Assembly (NCBI RefSeq): GCF_019112545.1
Contig: NW_025064883.1
Location: 62,001-126,000 of the forward strand
Direction of reading: 5' to 3'
Origin: Guyanagaster necrorhizus
Taxonomy: Eukaryota; Basidiomycota; Agaricomycetes; Agaricales; Physalacriaceae
DNA: 64,000 bases
Part shown: piece by piece, positions 35,985 to 47,375 of the stretch
How positions within the stretch are numbered: the stretch's first letter is position 1
Layout: each line of letters opens with the position of its first letter
The notes under the pieces: generated by a model
Databases searched by the model: none
What the model saw: only the letters and a program-made list of their open reading frames with translations
Told to the model about the DNA's origin: nothing
Translations under genes and position numbers: made by a program

Positions 35985-36850
35985 ACTCTTGTTCTCGGCC
36001 TAGGGGGCAATAGCTGAGGTAAAGCCACCTGGAGCGGACAATGCCTCTGAAGGTTGGATTTCCCTAATCGTCGCTATTCTGTTGGGAGAGGAGTGACTAG
36101 CGAAAGTCGCTGTTTTCAGAAGGTGAATCCGGGTACCATTTCAAATTTGGACTTGCGATAACGGAAAAGACAACAGCCAAGGGTGCTCGCCAAATTCAAT
36201 TTTGTACATGGGGTCGAAATTTTATTCTCAAGCATCGAAGGGGTACCCACCCAACCACGTGATAGAAAATGATGCAATATATGACATCAATTTCATGACT
36301 AAGACTAAGCCATATGGCCCTTTCCGGCAGTTTCATTCAGGCGCCGCATACCTAATTCTTGGGCACTCGACTCCTACCCAAGGATAGATGGAACTTAATC
36401 AGAGTCAGTCCCTGTACTAGGAATAATGGGCCAATCCTTACCCATCTTGTCTCACATCCAGCCTACCACGAGAGTTAATATTTGCTATATAATTTAATAT
36501 AGGGATTCTCATAAAATTTTTTTTAGGCCTTCCAAGGCGAACCAACCACCCTACCGGCTGTGCCGGGCCGACATTTCCGAGCACCTCTGATAACAGCCCA
36601 ACAATAGGAGAATATCACGGCCGAACGTGAATCCATGCCAGGTCGCGTAGTGCATCATTTTTTTTGAGCTAGGTCATTGTGCTTGTGGTAGTAGTAGTAG
36701 TAATAGCTGCACTGCAAACGAGCAGAGGAAGGAGTAGCCTTGATTAGGGAATTAGGCTTCACATGACCGTGTGGAATGCTCATCTGCCTGGCAGTGTCTC
36801 GGCGTCTTTCTGTGCTTGCCGCGCTGGTCTATCAGGAACGCAGAAAGGCG
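35985..36850. other. Intergenic region between divergent genes
   Basis: About 865 bp between the transcription factor and PMS1 start codons. It holds a short GTA/TAG microsatellite near 36688-36705 and an AT-rich stretch near 36478-36530. An open stretch at 36202-36387 resembles nothing I know. No RNA gene recognised. Confidence 0.45.
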
Positions 36851-39800
36851 ATGCCAACGATTACTGCTCTTCCGGTCGCGTCAATACACCAGATTACCTC
36901 AAACCAAGTCGTTATATCCCTCGAGACAGCCGTGAAGGAACTTGTGGAGAACAGTCTCGATGCTGGAGCAGGAAGCATAGGTTAAATTGAGGTACTTGTA
37001 CCATCGTACGATATTCATTTCTTATCCACAGAGGTCAAGTTCAAGAACTATGGAGTCAAGAGCGTGGAGGTCGTAGATAATGGGTCCGGAGTGGCAGAGG
37101 ACGACTGGGAAAGCATTGGTGAGCATGGCATCGATTCATAAATACCAGAAACATCACCAATATTGCAGGTCTAAAACACCACACCTCAAAGTTGTCTTCC
37201 TTCGATGACCTTGCAACTGTATCATCATTTGGTTTTCGTGGAGAGGCCGTGTCATCCCTGTGTGCAATGTGCGAGCGTATAACCGTAGCGACGCGTGCCG
37301 ACGGTCCCATAGGCGTCGTCCTTGATCTTGACAAGACTGGGAAAATAAAGACAAAGAAAAGGGCTGCGAGGCCGGTTCGTCTACTTTCCTATAAGCGGTT
37401 TTCTTCATTCATTATTTCTAGCGCGGAACGACACTAACACTTCTCAATCTCTTTGCCCCACTGCCAGTTCGGAGAAAGGAGTTTGAGCGAAACGCCAAGC
37501 GAGAATATGGTAAAACATTATCCCTTCTTCAAGCATACGCGTTAGTTCCGTGCACAAGGAAGAATGGCGTCAGACTTCTTGTCAGTAACCAGATCGATAA
37601 AGGGTAGGCGTTCATGTTATGCATTGCTGTACCGTTTTGACGTGACTCTTAGACAAAAATCCACTCCCATTCAAACTCAAGGCTTACCGTCATTGCGAGC
37701 GTCTGTGATTGCCCTCTGGGGCAGCAAGTCCCTTGATGGTGTACAAGACTTAGACCTGTCTTTTTCGATCCCCCGTGTTCAGGTTCGCAGACGGGGAAAG
37801 GCAAAGGAAGTTGATTCAACGACGAGTGCTATTGAAGTTTGCATTCGTGGTCTAATCTCATCCCCTGGGTGTGGCAGGAGTAGCACCGATAGGCAATTCC
37901 TCTACGTTAACGGACGTCCCTGCGGATTAGCCAAAGTAAGTCTGCATTTTTTCCAGCGCCCTCCTCTCATGTTTCCTTTCAGATACAGAAGACGATCAAC
38001 GAAGTATATCGCGCATTTACACCCAATCACAACACCGCTTCCCAGGCTCCTTTTGTTGTGGCCGATTTCGAGATACCCACTAGTACAATTAGCGTTCTAT
38101 TCCTTCGATGTGATTTCGCTCACCTTCAGCCAAAGATACCTATGATGTGAATGTGACCCCCGATAAGAGATCACTCTTCTTGCATAATGAAGTTGCCGTA
38201 TTGGAGGGACTGAAGGTGCTTCTCCTCTTTTCTTTGTCCATTCTGTCCAACATTCCGGTAGTTAAGACTACAAACATTTTTCATGTCTAGAAGCTCCACG
38301 TACGAAGTCGAGAGCTCTGAACAAGGTAATCCCGAACCATCAACACAGACAAGCAGCTCGCAACGGCATGAGTCTATTGCGCGGCCGCAGGGTCCACTGA
38401 GCATCAGAAAACGAGAGAGGACAATATCACTGTACAACGCCGAAAACGAAGGACGCAGGACAAGGTCACGAACGGTAATTTCCGATCTGGATTTCTCATC
38501 CTCAGATCTCGCCATCAGCCAAACAACATCTTTGGTTGCTAGTTCGATTTCTCATCCTACTTCTCATCCTACTTCGTTCTCAGCTACGAATGAGATAAAT
38601 GTCGATAGCGAGGCAGAATGCCAGAATATGCTCCCGTTGACCGGCATGGAAAGTGTCACACCTGGATGTTCCTCTTCTGTCTCCAAGCCCTCTGCATCGA
38701 CCGAAACTGCACCTCTGCAAAGGATCAGTTTGGATATCGAACCATCCTCAACGCCTCCCTCGTTGAAAGGTGCCCCACCCCTGGCAGTCCCGTCGGCCAC
38801 AAATCTAAAAGGCCGCGACAAAGGGGTGGTCATGAACACGTTTACATCATGGGCTCCAGCGGCTGGTAAAAATCTAAAGAACAGTGACGATCAAGCTGGA
38901 TTGGGAAAGAGCATTCCCTCCACATCACAGGCCACTGATCAAAATAAGCTCGAAACAAAGGCGGTCGAAGTCAAGAAGGAGGGAGACAAGAATAACAAAA
39001 GGCCTACGCTGACCTTCCGAAGTATGCTTGTCGGATTTGCTCGAAGCGGAAGCATGGTTAACCGAGCCGTGGAAGGGTATGAAGAGGACGCGATAGACGA
39101 CTCTGAGGACAACGCCAAACCCATGGATGCGGATCAAGAAGGTGAAGAAGGTGAAGTTGCACCAAATGCACAATTAGAAGCTTCTGGCGACACGACAAAT
39201 AGTACAACGTCTATAAATGACTCCCAAGTCATTGATCTCGTCTCTGACGATGATGAAGATATAACTCCGATGGAATTGATAACCCCTTCACCTTCACAGG
39301 ACTCCTGGCCCATCTCTCGCCCGGAAGTTGTTCGAACATCACAGGACGGAGAAGGTGATATAGGCCTTCGATTTGATCTTTCTGGTGTAGTTGGGCGGTG
39401 GAAAGCGACGTCAGACTGTTCCCATGATTCGTCGTCTTCCTCAACGAAGAAAAATGAATTCGACGACAGCGACGAAGCCGCTCTATCCCGCGTCATCTCC
39501 AAGCCTGACTTTTCCGAAATGGGTATAGTGGGGCAGTTTAATCTCGGATTCATTGTGACCCGGAGACGGAAGAGTGAAGATGGTATGGATGATCTTTTCA
39601 TCGTGGATCAGCATGCTGCAGATGAAAAATACAACTTCGAAATGCTTCAAGAAACGACGATAATTAGGTCTCAGAAATTGTTTAGGTGGCTTTCTCCTCC
39701 ATTATTATCATGCTACTGCTTATAAGTGTGGTGACGTAGGCCTCAACCGCTAGAGCTCACAGCGGCTGATGAACTTCTCGCGTTAGAACACCTGAACATA

Positions 39801-40327
39801 CTAAAACAAAACGGGTTCGAGGTTGAGGGAGACGACCGGTATGAAGACGTGGAAGACGTAGGGGCTGGCTTGAAACTTCGTCTGACTGCACAACCTGTGA
39901 GCAAGAGCACAATCTTCAATATGAAAGGTGGGTCACTTCCTTCGCTCCGGCTCGTGCCTAACACAAGTTCTTCATAGACCTCGAAGAACTTATTCATCTC
40001 ATGCACGATCGTCCTTCAGGAACGATGGTCCGCTGTTCCAAGGCACGAGCAATGTTTGCTATGCGAGCGTGTCGTAAGAGTGTTATGGTCGGGATGCCTC
40101 TCACGAAAGGCCAGATGACGACTGTGCGTGCTGATTTGGCGTTTCTTTGTTTCGGTCTGACCATCACTTTTCAGATCGTACACCATATGGGCACGATGGA
40201 TCAACCATGGAATTGTCCTCACGGACGACCTACGATGCGACATCTATGTGACTTGGCACCAAAAGTCGATGAGTGGGTAGCACGAGACTTGGGGAGGAAG
40301 ATCAATTGGTCAACTCTCGTACCATAG
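36851..40327 (+). CDS. PMS1: DNA mismatch repair protein Pms1 (MutL homologue)
   Basis: Partner of Mlh1 in MutL-alpha and carrier of the nicking endonuclease (human PMS2 type). The N-terminal GHKL ATPase is clear: [37 protein letters not shown] and [13 protein letters not shown]. Then come FLYVNGRP and [16 protein letters not shown] long disordered acidic/serine linker (about 38290-39480) separates the C-terminal domain with [12 protein letters not shown], the metal-binding motif [21 protein letters not shown] and [10 protein letters not shown]. It ends KINWSTLVP. The linker has a perfect 13-bp tandem copy near 38545-38570. The exon join near 38217-38250 is not solved: the frame that reads [13 protein letters not shown] needs a phase no GT donor offers. 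The start at 36851 follows the usual Pms1 beginning. Confidence 0.9.
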
Positions 40328-40912
40328 TGTTCTGCTCCTTTGCTTCATATTCTTGTATACATATACCAGTAGAGTCAGTTCCGGATTAATTTTTATCAAT
40401 CGTGGAAGACTTTGGACCGCGTCTGACACGTGATATCATCCATCGGGATTTTTTTCACTCGCTCCTTTTTCGCAACGCACTCCCGTCTATCCTAGGTCCG
40501 CCGTTATCTATACCCATCTTGACGGTCGGCGCTTGGGTTGGACTACACTTTCCTTTTCTTGAGGAACTTAATTCCAGGGAAACGAAGAGGTGGTTTTGTG
40601 TGCGAGAGGGACCTGACGTTGAGGTGTCCGGATTCACCTTTTCTTGGTGAACGCGGAACTAGGTGGCGTTGAACATCTTCCATTGCTATTAGTATCAGTT
40701 TCAATCCATAACTTGTAGGGTAGAATGTAATGTCTATGAACGGCGAGTATATTTCGTATTCTGTATAATGCAGGTACAGTATGTTACTTCGGTTCTATTC
40801 ATCGAATGAGTGCTGTCGAAAACGGAAATTATCTTCAAGTGAAAATATAAATATATGAGGGCGAAAGCGAAAGTTATTAAGACCATGTCATTCAAGGAAG
40901 TCTCAAGCTCCG
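40328..40912. other. Convergent intergenic region with one doubtful small frame
   Basis: Bases 40402-40650 (plus strand) form an 82-codon open frame (starts MEDFGPRLTRD, ends GFTFSW) just after PMS1. It has no recognised motif and no clear promoter; it may be 3' UTR. The remainder holds nothing I can name. Confidence 0.35.
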
Positions 40913-43218
40913 TTATCCAGTAGCTGTGCTCGCCTGATATGTCCCTCCATTCTGCGCGGTTCTCATATGCAGCGGCAACATCGGCGGTTGTTGCGCATAC
41001 CCAGCAGCCCACTGTGCCTGTTTTGCTCCAACAACAGTATTGGCCACCGCGGGCGTCCGTGGCGGTGGTGTGGCAGCCGCAGTACCTGTATGAGTCGCGG
41101 CAAAAAATGACCCATAAGTACTAGGCATTGATGCTGCACTTGTGACCGGTTGCGGTGTGCCTCTTCCAGAAGTGGTTCCTCCTGCATTCGGTTGAAAGCT
41201 TGAGAACCAGCCTGTATAGGCATATGGCTGGTGACCAGTAGCTTGTATGGCAGCATAAGCCTGTGCGCTGTAATATGCGTTCTGACCTCCCTGTGCTGGC
41301 TGCTGGTATTGTGAGGAGGGATAATATGGCGTTGCGGAACCCGGTCGGTACGTAGTGGTATAAGCGGCCGTAGCAGGTGCACGATACTGACCTTGTTGGG
41401 GTGTAGCATATTGATAGTTGAAACCAGAAAAGGACGTGGATGATGTAACAGTATTTGCTGGTGCTGTTGCTGTTACTGGTACTGCCGGCGTTGTTGTTTT
41501 AGGCACTGAAACAGTAGTCCCTGCTCGGTATTTGATTGTCGAATCGTCACGAAGAGCAACAGCTTGGGCCGCGGGAAGAGTTCCATTCCAACCGGCAGGG
41601 TCCGCCAAGGGCAAGGTACGCTGAAGTGCATGAAGAAGTTTTGCGGTGGGCATAATTGTAGAAGGTTCGCAGCCAGAAGTGCGCGGTCGTAGTGATGCTA
41701 AAACAGTTAAAGAATCCAGGATACTTTGTGCTAAACGAAATGTTGAATAAAATGAAGTCAAAAAGATCAGAACCTGATGCCGACCTGTTTCCCATTCTTC
41801 CGATCCTTCTTCGGCAACACTCGTACCACCATCTTCTTTCTGAAGTCGCGAGAGTTGGAGTTCTTCGAGCCGTTTCAAAGCCTTCCGGTTTCGCTCTAGA
41901 AGCTCCTCCACCGAACTCTGCATTTCCAAACTGTTCAGGGCAGCTTTGATGTTCTCCACTTCTTCCAGAGGGAGAATGTCCTTGAGTTCACTCTCCACAT
42001 CAATTGTGACCGATCCACTCTCCTTGATCTCTTCCACCTCGTCCATGGCGTGATCCTCTTGATGCATCCTCTTAGCGGCCAGAAGCAGCATATTTCGTCT
42101 CTCTTCAGCGGCCTTCCTCCTCATTTCTTGGCCATAATAAACCTGACCAAGCTGATGTCTGCCAATCTCGGCATATTCGAGCTCAAACGTAGGTGCGAAA
42201 CTTCCCCAGACACCGTAATCAAGAAAGTTGCCTTTGGTAGCACGTCTCTGCATAGGCATCTTTTGTTTTTGTGATGGTATCACCTTTTTGTGATATGAAC
42301 CAAGACTTGGTGTTGTACGGGTAAGGGGGTATTGGTAAGGGAATATGGACACCAATTCTGCATACCCAGTAGGTAGATCTTTCAGCTCGCGAGTATCCCC
42401 AGAGGATGGGGTTGGTAGAGTCGAATTCAGAGAAGACCAATAGTCACCTTGAGGAAGATGCTGTACGAGTGCATACTTGCGCGGTGGTTGGAGAACAGAG
42501 GACAACGTTGCTGGTAGCTCGTCCTGCAGCGATTCAGCGACCGCTGGGAAAATGGACTCGGACTCTAGCGGAAACTGCACGGATCGAGTAGAAGCTTCGT
42601 CAAGGAGGGAGAGGGCAAGATTGCAGAACTGAATCTGCCGCCATGCAGGGGAAGAGAGGCGAGCTCGAGACTGTGAAGATATAGGAAATAGGTTATTTAC
42701 AGCCGACTATAAAGTATATGAGCGAAAATCAAAATTCAAGGAAACTTGCAACAGACTCGGAGAAGAGACAGAGGATGATGTGGCGAATTCTGTAACAAGA
42801 ATCTGAGCGAATATGAAGGATTTGAAGACGATGAAGGATCGTTTGGAAGGGGAAAGAGGCGGTCAAGCAAGCCCTGAGTATCGGTCCTGCATATCGACGA
42901 CCGTGAGCTTCAATGTATTATGTGCTGAAAGAAAACGCACATTTCCAAGACATCAAGAATCTTGGCAGCATCTTCCGAGCTAAGAGGCACCTCTCCAACA
43001 TCCTTGAGAGACGGTGGCGATGGCAAAGGCGTCTGTTGTTTTTCAGAATGTTCGGTCCGAGAATGTTTGGCCGCTGGCTGGGCGTCGTTTTCTGGCGAAT
43101 TTGAACGACGTTTTCGTTTCTTGAGAGCAGCAGTTGACGATGTGGCAGGCTGCTGGGTAGCAGTGGCGGCGTCATCGAGCCTGTCGGTGGTAGCAGAGGA
43201 ACGAGTAGCGCGAGCCAT
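40913..43218 (-). CDS. Nuclear protein, possibly RSC58-like chromatin remodelling subunit
   Basis: It starts MARATRSSATTDRLDD, a basic low-complexity region with KKRKRR (likely nuclear signal). A helical region follows: EDAAKILDVLEM, then TDTQGLLDRLFPL after an intron, then SRARLSSPAWRQIQFCNLAL. A central block has PQGDYWSSL, LPTGYAELVSIFP, TPSLGSYHKK and FLDYGVWGSFAPTFE. A charged coiled coil (EELLERNRKALKRLEELQL) precedes a long Gln/Tyr/Thr/Ala-rich tail ending QASTATG. The block with LxYGxWxSFAPTF recalls yeast Rsc58 (LKYGNYNSWAPSF) from memory. The match is short, so the assignment is tentative. Divergent from the mL43 gene, 153 bp between starts. Confidence 0.5.
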
Positions 43219-43371
43219 GTACGCGCGCGTCGCGTCTTGATGTTTTTGGATTTCCTAGCTGGTCGTGCTAAGGAGAGCCGGTGTCTCAATCTCTCAAAAC
43301 TCCGACGGTATTTATTCAAACCCCGACACTCTCCAACAACATCGAGCTTGCCGTCGTCGCCGTCGTCCACG
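43219..43371. promoter_or_regulatory. Bidirectional promoter, RSC58-like gene / mL43
   Basis: 153 bp between divergent start codons with no other feature. Confidence 0.4.
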
Positions 43372-43840
43372 ATGGTCGCTGCGCTCCTCCGGGGACAGCT
43401 GAGGTCGTACCCTGCCAATGGCCATGGAACATTTCTCCCTCAAATTCGGAAACTTGTCTTCGAGTACTGTGACAAATGGCCTTCCTCTGCGAATACCCGC
43501 ACATACATTCTCAAACACCTCGAATCTCTAGCGCGCGCCAACCCCCATGTAGAGGTCGTGGTCAGGCAGCGCAACTACAAGGAACCTATTGTTCGTGGAT
43601 ACTACGGTATGTTATCTTCCTTTTTCCGAGATTCCGTCCGTGATCATACTCGCAGTCAACAATCGCGACAAAGTCATCCCGCTAAACGGCTTCGAAGTCA
43701 CCGGCATTGATAAAAAAGTAGAGCTTCTCCTCGATTCATCAGGCGCCAAGATCAGGGCGCTGAAGAAACCGGTGGAAAGCTCGACGGAAGCGACGAGGGG
43801 CATTTGGAGTGGACTGCATGCCGAACGTCCCAGACTGTAA
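43372..43840 (+). CDS. MRPL51: Mitochondrial large-subunit ribosomal protein mL43
   Basis: Thioredoxin-like protein of the mitochondrial 54S ribosome subunit (yeast Mrpl51, human MRPL43). It starts MVAALLRGQLRSYPANGHG, a basic N-terminus consistent with import. Family landmarks are IRKLVFEYCDKWPSSANTR, VVVRQRNYKEPIVRGYY and, after one intron (about 43607-43654), VNNRDKVIPLNGFEV. The protein of about 140 residues ends HAERPRL. The exon junction (phase 1, giving YYVNN) is in frame. Confidence 0.88.
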
Positions 43841-44515
43841 CGGTGCGGATTCTGTAGGCATTTACTTACCTCACGGTGCATCTACGGCTGAGAATATTCC
43901 TTGTCGTCGTCCTTTTTTTTCCCGCGGTGCATTACTCGTACAGATGATATAGACACCTTATACACCCTTTTGGCATCGTGTTCGACATGCGTCTGATCCA
44001 TCTAATCGCCTCGCCCTTTACTCCATACGCAACGTTCTATTACCCTTGCACATGTGTAAATCGCAAGGCTTAGGTATGTCTACTTATATACCGCCCGACT
44101 CAGTCCCTCTCTTCAGCATTGCTGTCGCACTACCTCAATTCCTTCGTCCACTGTTTGTTTTACGCCGCTGTCTTCCTTCCGCTCGTGTCACCGAACATTG
44201 CGTTCATGTTCAAGGTGAGGCTACCCAGCTATGCGTTTAATTGGCAGTGGTGTCAGACTGAACCCGTATCTTTAATAGGACAACAACTCGCGGAGTTCCG
44301 TCAGCAGCGACGAAATTAGATGGCTTGTTGCTTGCTCTACATTTACCCAAGATGCTTCACCCAGTCCTACTTGCCCAATCCCTATCGTAAGATTCCGTCT
44401 TTGACCTCTTTCCGTTATTAAACGTGCATCCAATCAGCCATCCAAGCGGTCCCGTTCACCGCCACCGGCTCCCGTTGGCATCAACGATTCCCTCACTCTC
44501 CTGAGAGCAAGGGGT
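43841..44515. other. Intergenic region, possible long leader
   Basis: About 675 bp between mL43 and the next plus-strand gene. Pyrimidine-rich tracts (for example near 43910-43922) and open stretches are present, but none shows a conserved motif. An additional 5' exon of the downstream gene could lie near 44320-44395 (ATG followed by a GTAAGA donor), but I could not join it in phase. Confidence 0.4.
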
Positions 44516-46060
44516 ATGCCGCGTCGCAACTATCAGAGATCGACCAAGTGCAGCAGAGCCAAAGCGATCCCGAAGCTCAACGAAGATGCTTATCAAGCAG
44601 CAGATCCAGACTGTTCTAGTCTCGAATATGCGGTTGTAAGTTTGGAATCCATCAAATGCTCAATTTGACATACCTGTGGACAGGCGCCACCGAGACTCTC
44701 CACACCTCTTCCTGCTGCCTCTTCATCTTCTCCATTCCTCATTCCCGCATCTTCGCGGGCGAAGGTGCCAAGAAATGGACGGATGACTCACGCTCTTCTT
44801 CTCGCTAACAGGCCGTTTGAGGTTGACTTATTTCCTAATAATGTCATTTCAACGCCCCCACGAAGGCAGCCACCGAAACATCGAGAATGGATATACCGTA
44901 GCCCAAAGTCTTCAGCTGATTCTCCCAAATTTCAGTCGCGTGTTAACGTTAACCCTCGACCGCGTTCGCCTTCTACATCCGGACGTCCAGGGCCTTGTCT
45001 GGACCACAGGCTTTCTTCCGGCTGTCATTCAAATTATCGAGCTTTGAACAGGAACACCAGATTTTCGCCTCCCTCCCCGCCTTCCTCTTTTTGGTCTTCG
45101 CACGATCCACGTTCTCGTATATCTGAGGACGACGCGCTTGTGACCGGCAGCAACGGCTACCCCCAGTGGGACAATTCTGACTCACGTCCATCATCCCCGC
45201 TTTCATCCAAGTTGTCCTGTGGGTCTCATCACACTACCGCAACAGAGCCGTTGCAAAGCCGGTCAGCGTCCTCGTCGACGATATCCACGTCATCTTCCTC
45301 GCCCCCACCCACGCCCATAACTTCCTCATACTTATATTCCCCAATGATGCAGAACCCCTACCCTCCTAGATCCATCCTCACGACGAGTTCATCCTCCGCT
45401 TCCACCGATCAATACTCGTCATCAGTCATGGTCTCACGACCGCAGGGTCGAAAACGGAGCGGAAGTAGCAATAAGTCCGTCAAGTTTGTGGACATGCCTA
45501 CTGTTCACTATGCTAGTATATGTCATGCAGAACTAAATTGGGATTGGGCGACACCGGATGAGAACAGTGATGCGGACGAGACGGAATCGGAGATCGAGGA
45601 GGGAGGAGCATACTCACCTATGCTGGGGAGGATTCTTGGGTTTGATCAGGACGAGGATGATGCTCAAGGCACAGAGTATGAGTCTGTAATAGAACACGGG
45701 TGCCCTGAAGGAAGGAAGGATGAGACAGGGTCTCTGAGACGGCTAGTCAGTCTGAAGCGCAGTTCATCCTCAGCGTCGTCACGGTCCATCAACCGTCCGT
45801 CGATTTCTGGCCCTTTTGTACTGGGATCGCCACCTTCGGTATCTACCATTCCTTCACCACCCACGGCGATAACCAGGGCTGCATCGATTTCTCACTTACG
45901 AAGCGCACCTTCGTATGAAAGCTTCCGAAGTGCCAGGAGTAGTGGCGGGAAGAGCGCTCTCAGCGTCAAGAGCCTGAGAAGCATATCGGGCAGCATAAAA
46001 AGTCGTGCGCGAGAGTTTCGCAATTGGTTCAAGGGCAGGAGAGTGGCCGTTGTTTCGTAG
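44516..46060 (+). CDS. Serine/proline-rich protein of unknown function
   Basis: Two exons, 44516-44635 and about 44684-46060, phase 0. Almost the whole protein is disordered, with long serine, threonine and proline runs. One ordered island stands out: NKSVKFVDMPTVHYAS (about 45470-45515) followed by NWDWATPDENSD and an acidic patch. I think this VKFVD-type island is shared by basidiomycete proteins, but have no function for it. The basic C-terminus reads SIKSRAREFRNWFKGRRVAVV. Ser/Arg clusters (SLKRSSSSASSRS) suggest phosphorylation. The start is conservative; the frame is open upstream to a possible acceptor at about 44439. Confidence 0.6.
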
Positions 46061-46285
46061 CCTGTACACAGTTTCCCATAGGTCGGTGGATTTTGGGGCT
46101 GCCTTTTTATTTTTATGATTGTTAGGAAGTATGAATGCACAGTTTATTACCAAGGAACGAGGCACTTATTGCACTTTCATCTTTTCTTGATGCAAGGACT
46201 TGGCGAGGACGCGTGTTATGTTGTATTACATATTAAAGAGAAAATGGGATAGATGCTTGTCTAACTGGTACAGAGAAATCCCAAC

Positions 46286-47071
46286 TCAATCATCTTCGAC
46301 ATCGAGGTCGCCCTCGACCCCAACACCTTCTCCCCTGTCATCAAACTGTATATCAGTATCGACGTCACCTTCAGCATCCCAGAACGACGTGTCCTCCTCA
46401 TTTACTCGCTCAAATTCCTCATGGACAGCAGATGGATATGAATTCATCTGCGTCGTCGTGTTCGGCGAAGATAACGAAGACCGAACATTAATGAGAATTT
46501 CTTCCATGGATTCTCCTAACCGATCTTCGAGCTCCTCTACGATCTTTGAAGAGCCGCATTCAATTCAGAAGCATCACATAGAGGCTCTTGAGAACATACC
46601 ACGTAAAGTTCCACAGGTATCGTTGGCGCGAGATTCACCACCTGCAATTTCTCTGCCTTTGTCAAGGCATACTTTTCGAGGTCTTTTACCAGCTGTGTGA
46701 TGCCTTGCTCCGTCTGGGACTTTGTGGGTTGATATTCTGCAGATAGGTATTGAATCGCCTGAAAATACGGTTAGAGAGATTGCAGGGAATAACGGTCCCC
46801 AAGGCACACCTCAACTTCGATTGTCCGCAGGTTATGAATGACTTCGACATTGCTTGGGTGTTTCTCCCCTGGTATGATGGAAGAAATAACACCAGCAGCT
46901 TCCTCCTCTTTTTTTATTCGCAAGGCAGTTTTCGTGCGGGCGAGATGGTCACTCTCGAGTTCCCGTAATAAGGATAGTACTTCAAAATTTGACAACAGGG
47001 CTGCCCGAGCGTTTACCACCTAACTTGAGTGCTGTGAGTAATCTCTTCAAATAACACTATCATACCTCCAT
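46286..47071 (-). CDS. RPC17: RNA polymerase III subunit Rpc17 (RPC9)
   Basis: Rpb4-like subunit that forms the stalk of RNA polymerase III with Rpc25 and binds TFIIIB. Exon 1 is only ATGGAG (47071-47066). The next exon reads VVNARAALLSNFEVLSLLRELE, and HNLRTIEVE follows. The next exon starts AIQYLS and continues EQGITQLVKDLEKYALTKAEKLQVVNLAPTIP in family-like order. The last exon has VEELEDRLGESMEEIL. A C-terminal acidic extension ends GEGVGVEGDLDVEDD. Three or four introns, all in phase. The antisense open stretch over 46200-46700 is a shadow of this gene. Confidence 0.86.
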
Positions 47072-47375
47072 GAAGAAACAAGAAAACGATAGTGAACGTA
47101 GTTAGCTGCAGTGGCCCGCCCGCTGCGTGACTTATGTGACTCGTGCAGAGATTATTAGTATACAAGGCCACGACTCAGACACATGTAATAGCAACCAATG
47201 ATCATGGGTAGTAATGCAAATCCAACTGAATGGAAGCACTGCAAATGAAACCAAGCTTAATGGACAGAACGGATTCAATGTATTTAACGAAAGAATGTAT
47301 ACATGCTACATAAGTACCTAAAAGGAACAATCTGAGTGAATAAGTTAGAGATGTCATGAAATGGATCATGCAATG
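47072..47375. other. Intergenic region between tandem minus-strand genes
   Basis: About 300 bp; promoter of RPC17 and 3' UTR of the upstream gene. Nothing else seen. Confidence 0.4.

Noticed and set aside
36688..36705. GTA/TAG repeat upstream of PMS1
   Set aside because: Too short to be more than an ordinary microsatellite.
40402..40650. 82-codon frame after PMS1
   Set aside because: No recognisable motif, no promoter and a position consistent with 3' UTR; kept only as a note.
46200..46700. 166-codon plus-strand frame rich in serine
   Set aside because: It is the antisense of the acidic C-terminal exon of RPC17; the minus strand carries the family motifs and splice sites.
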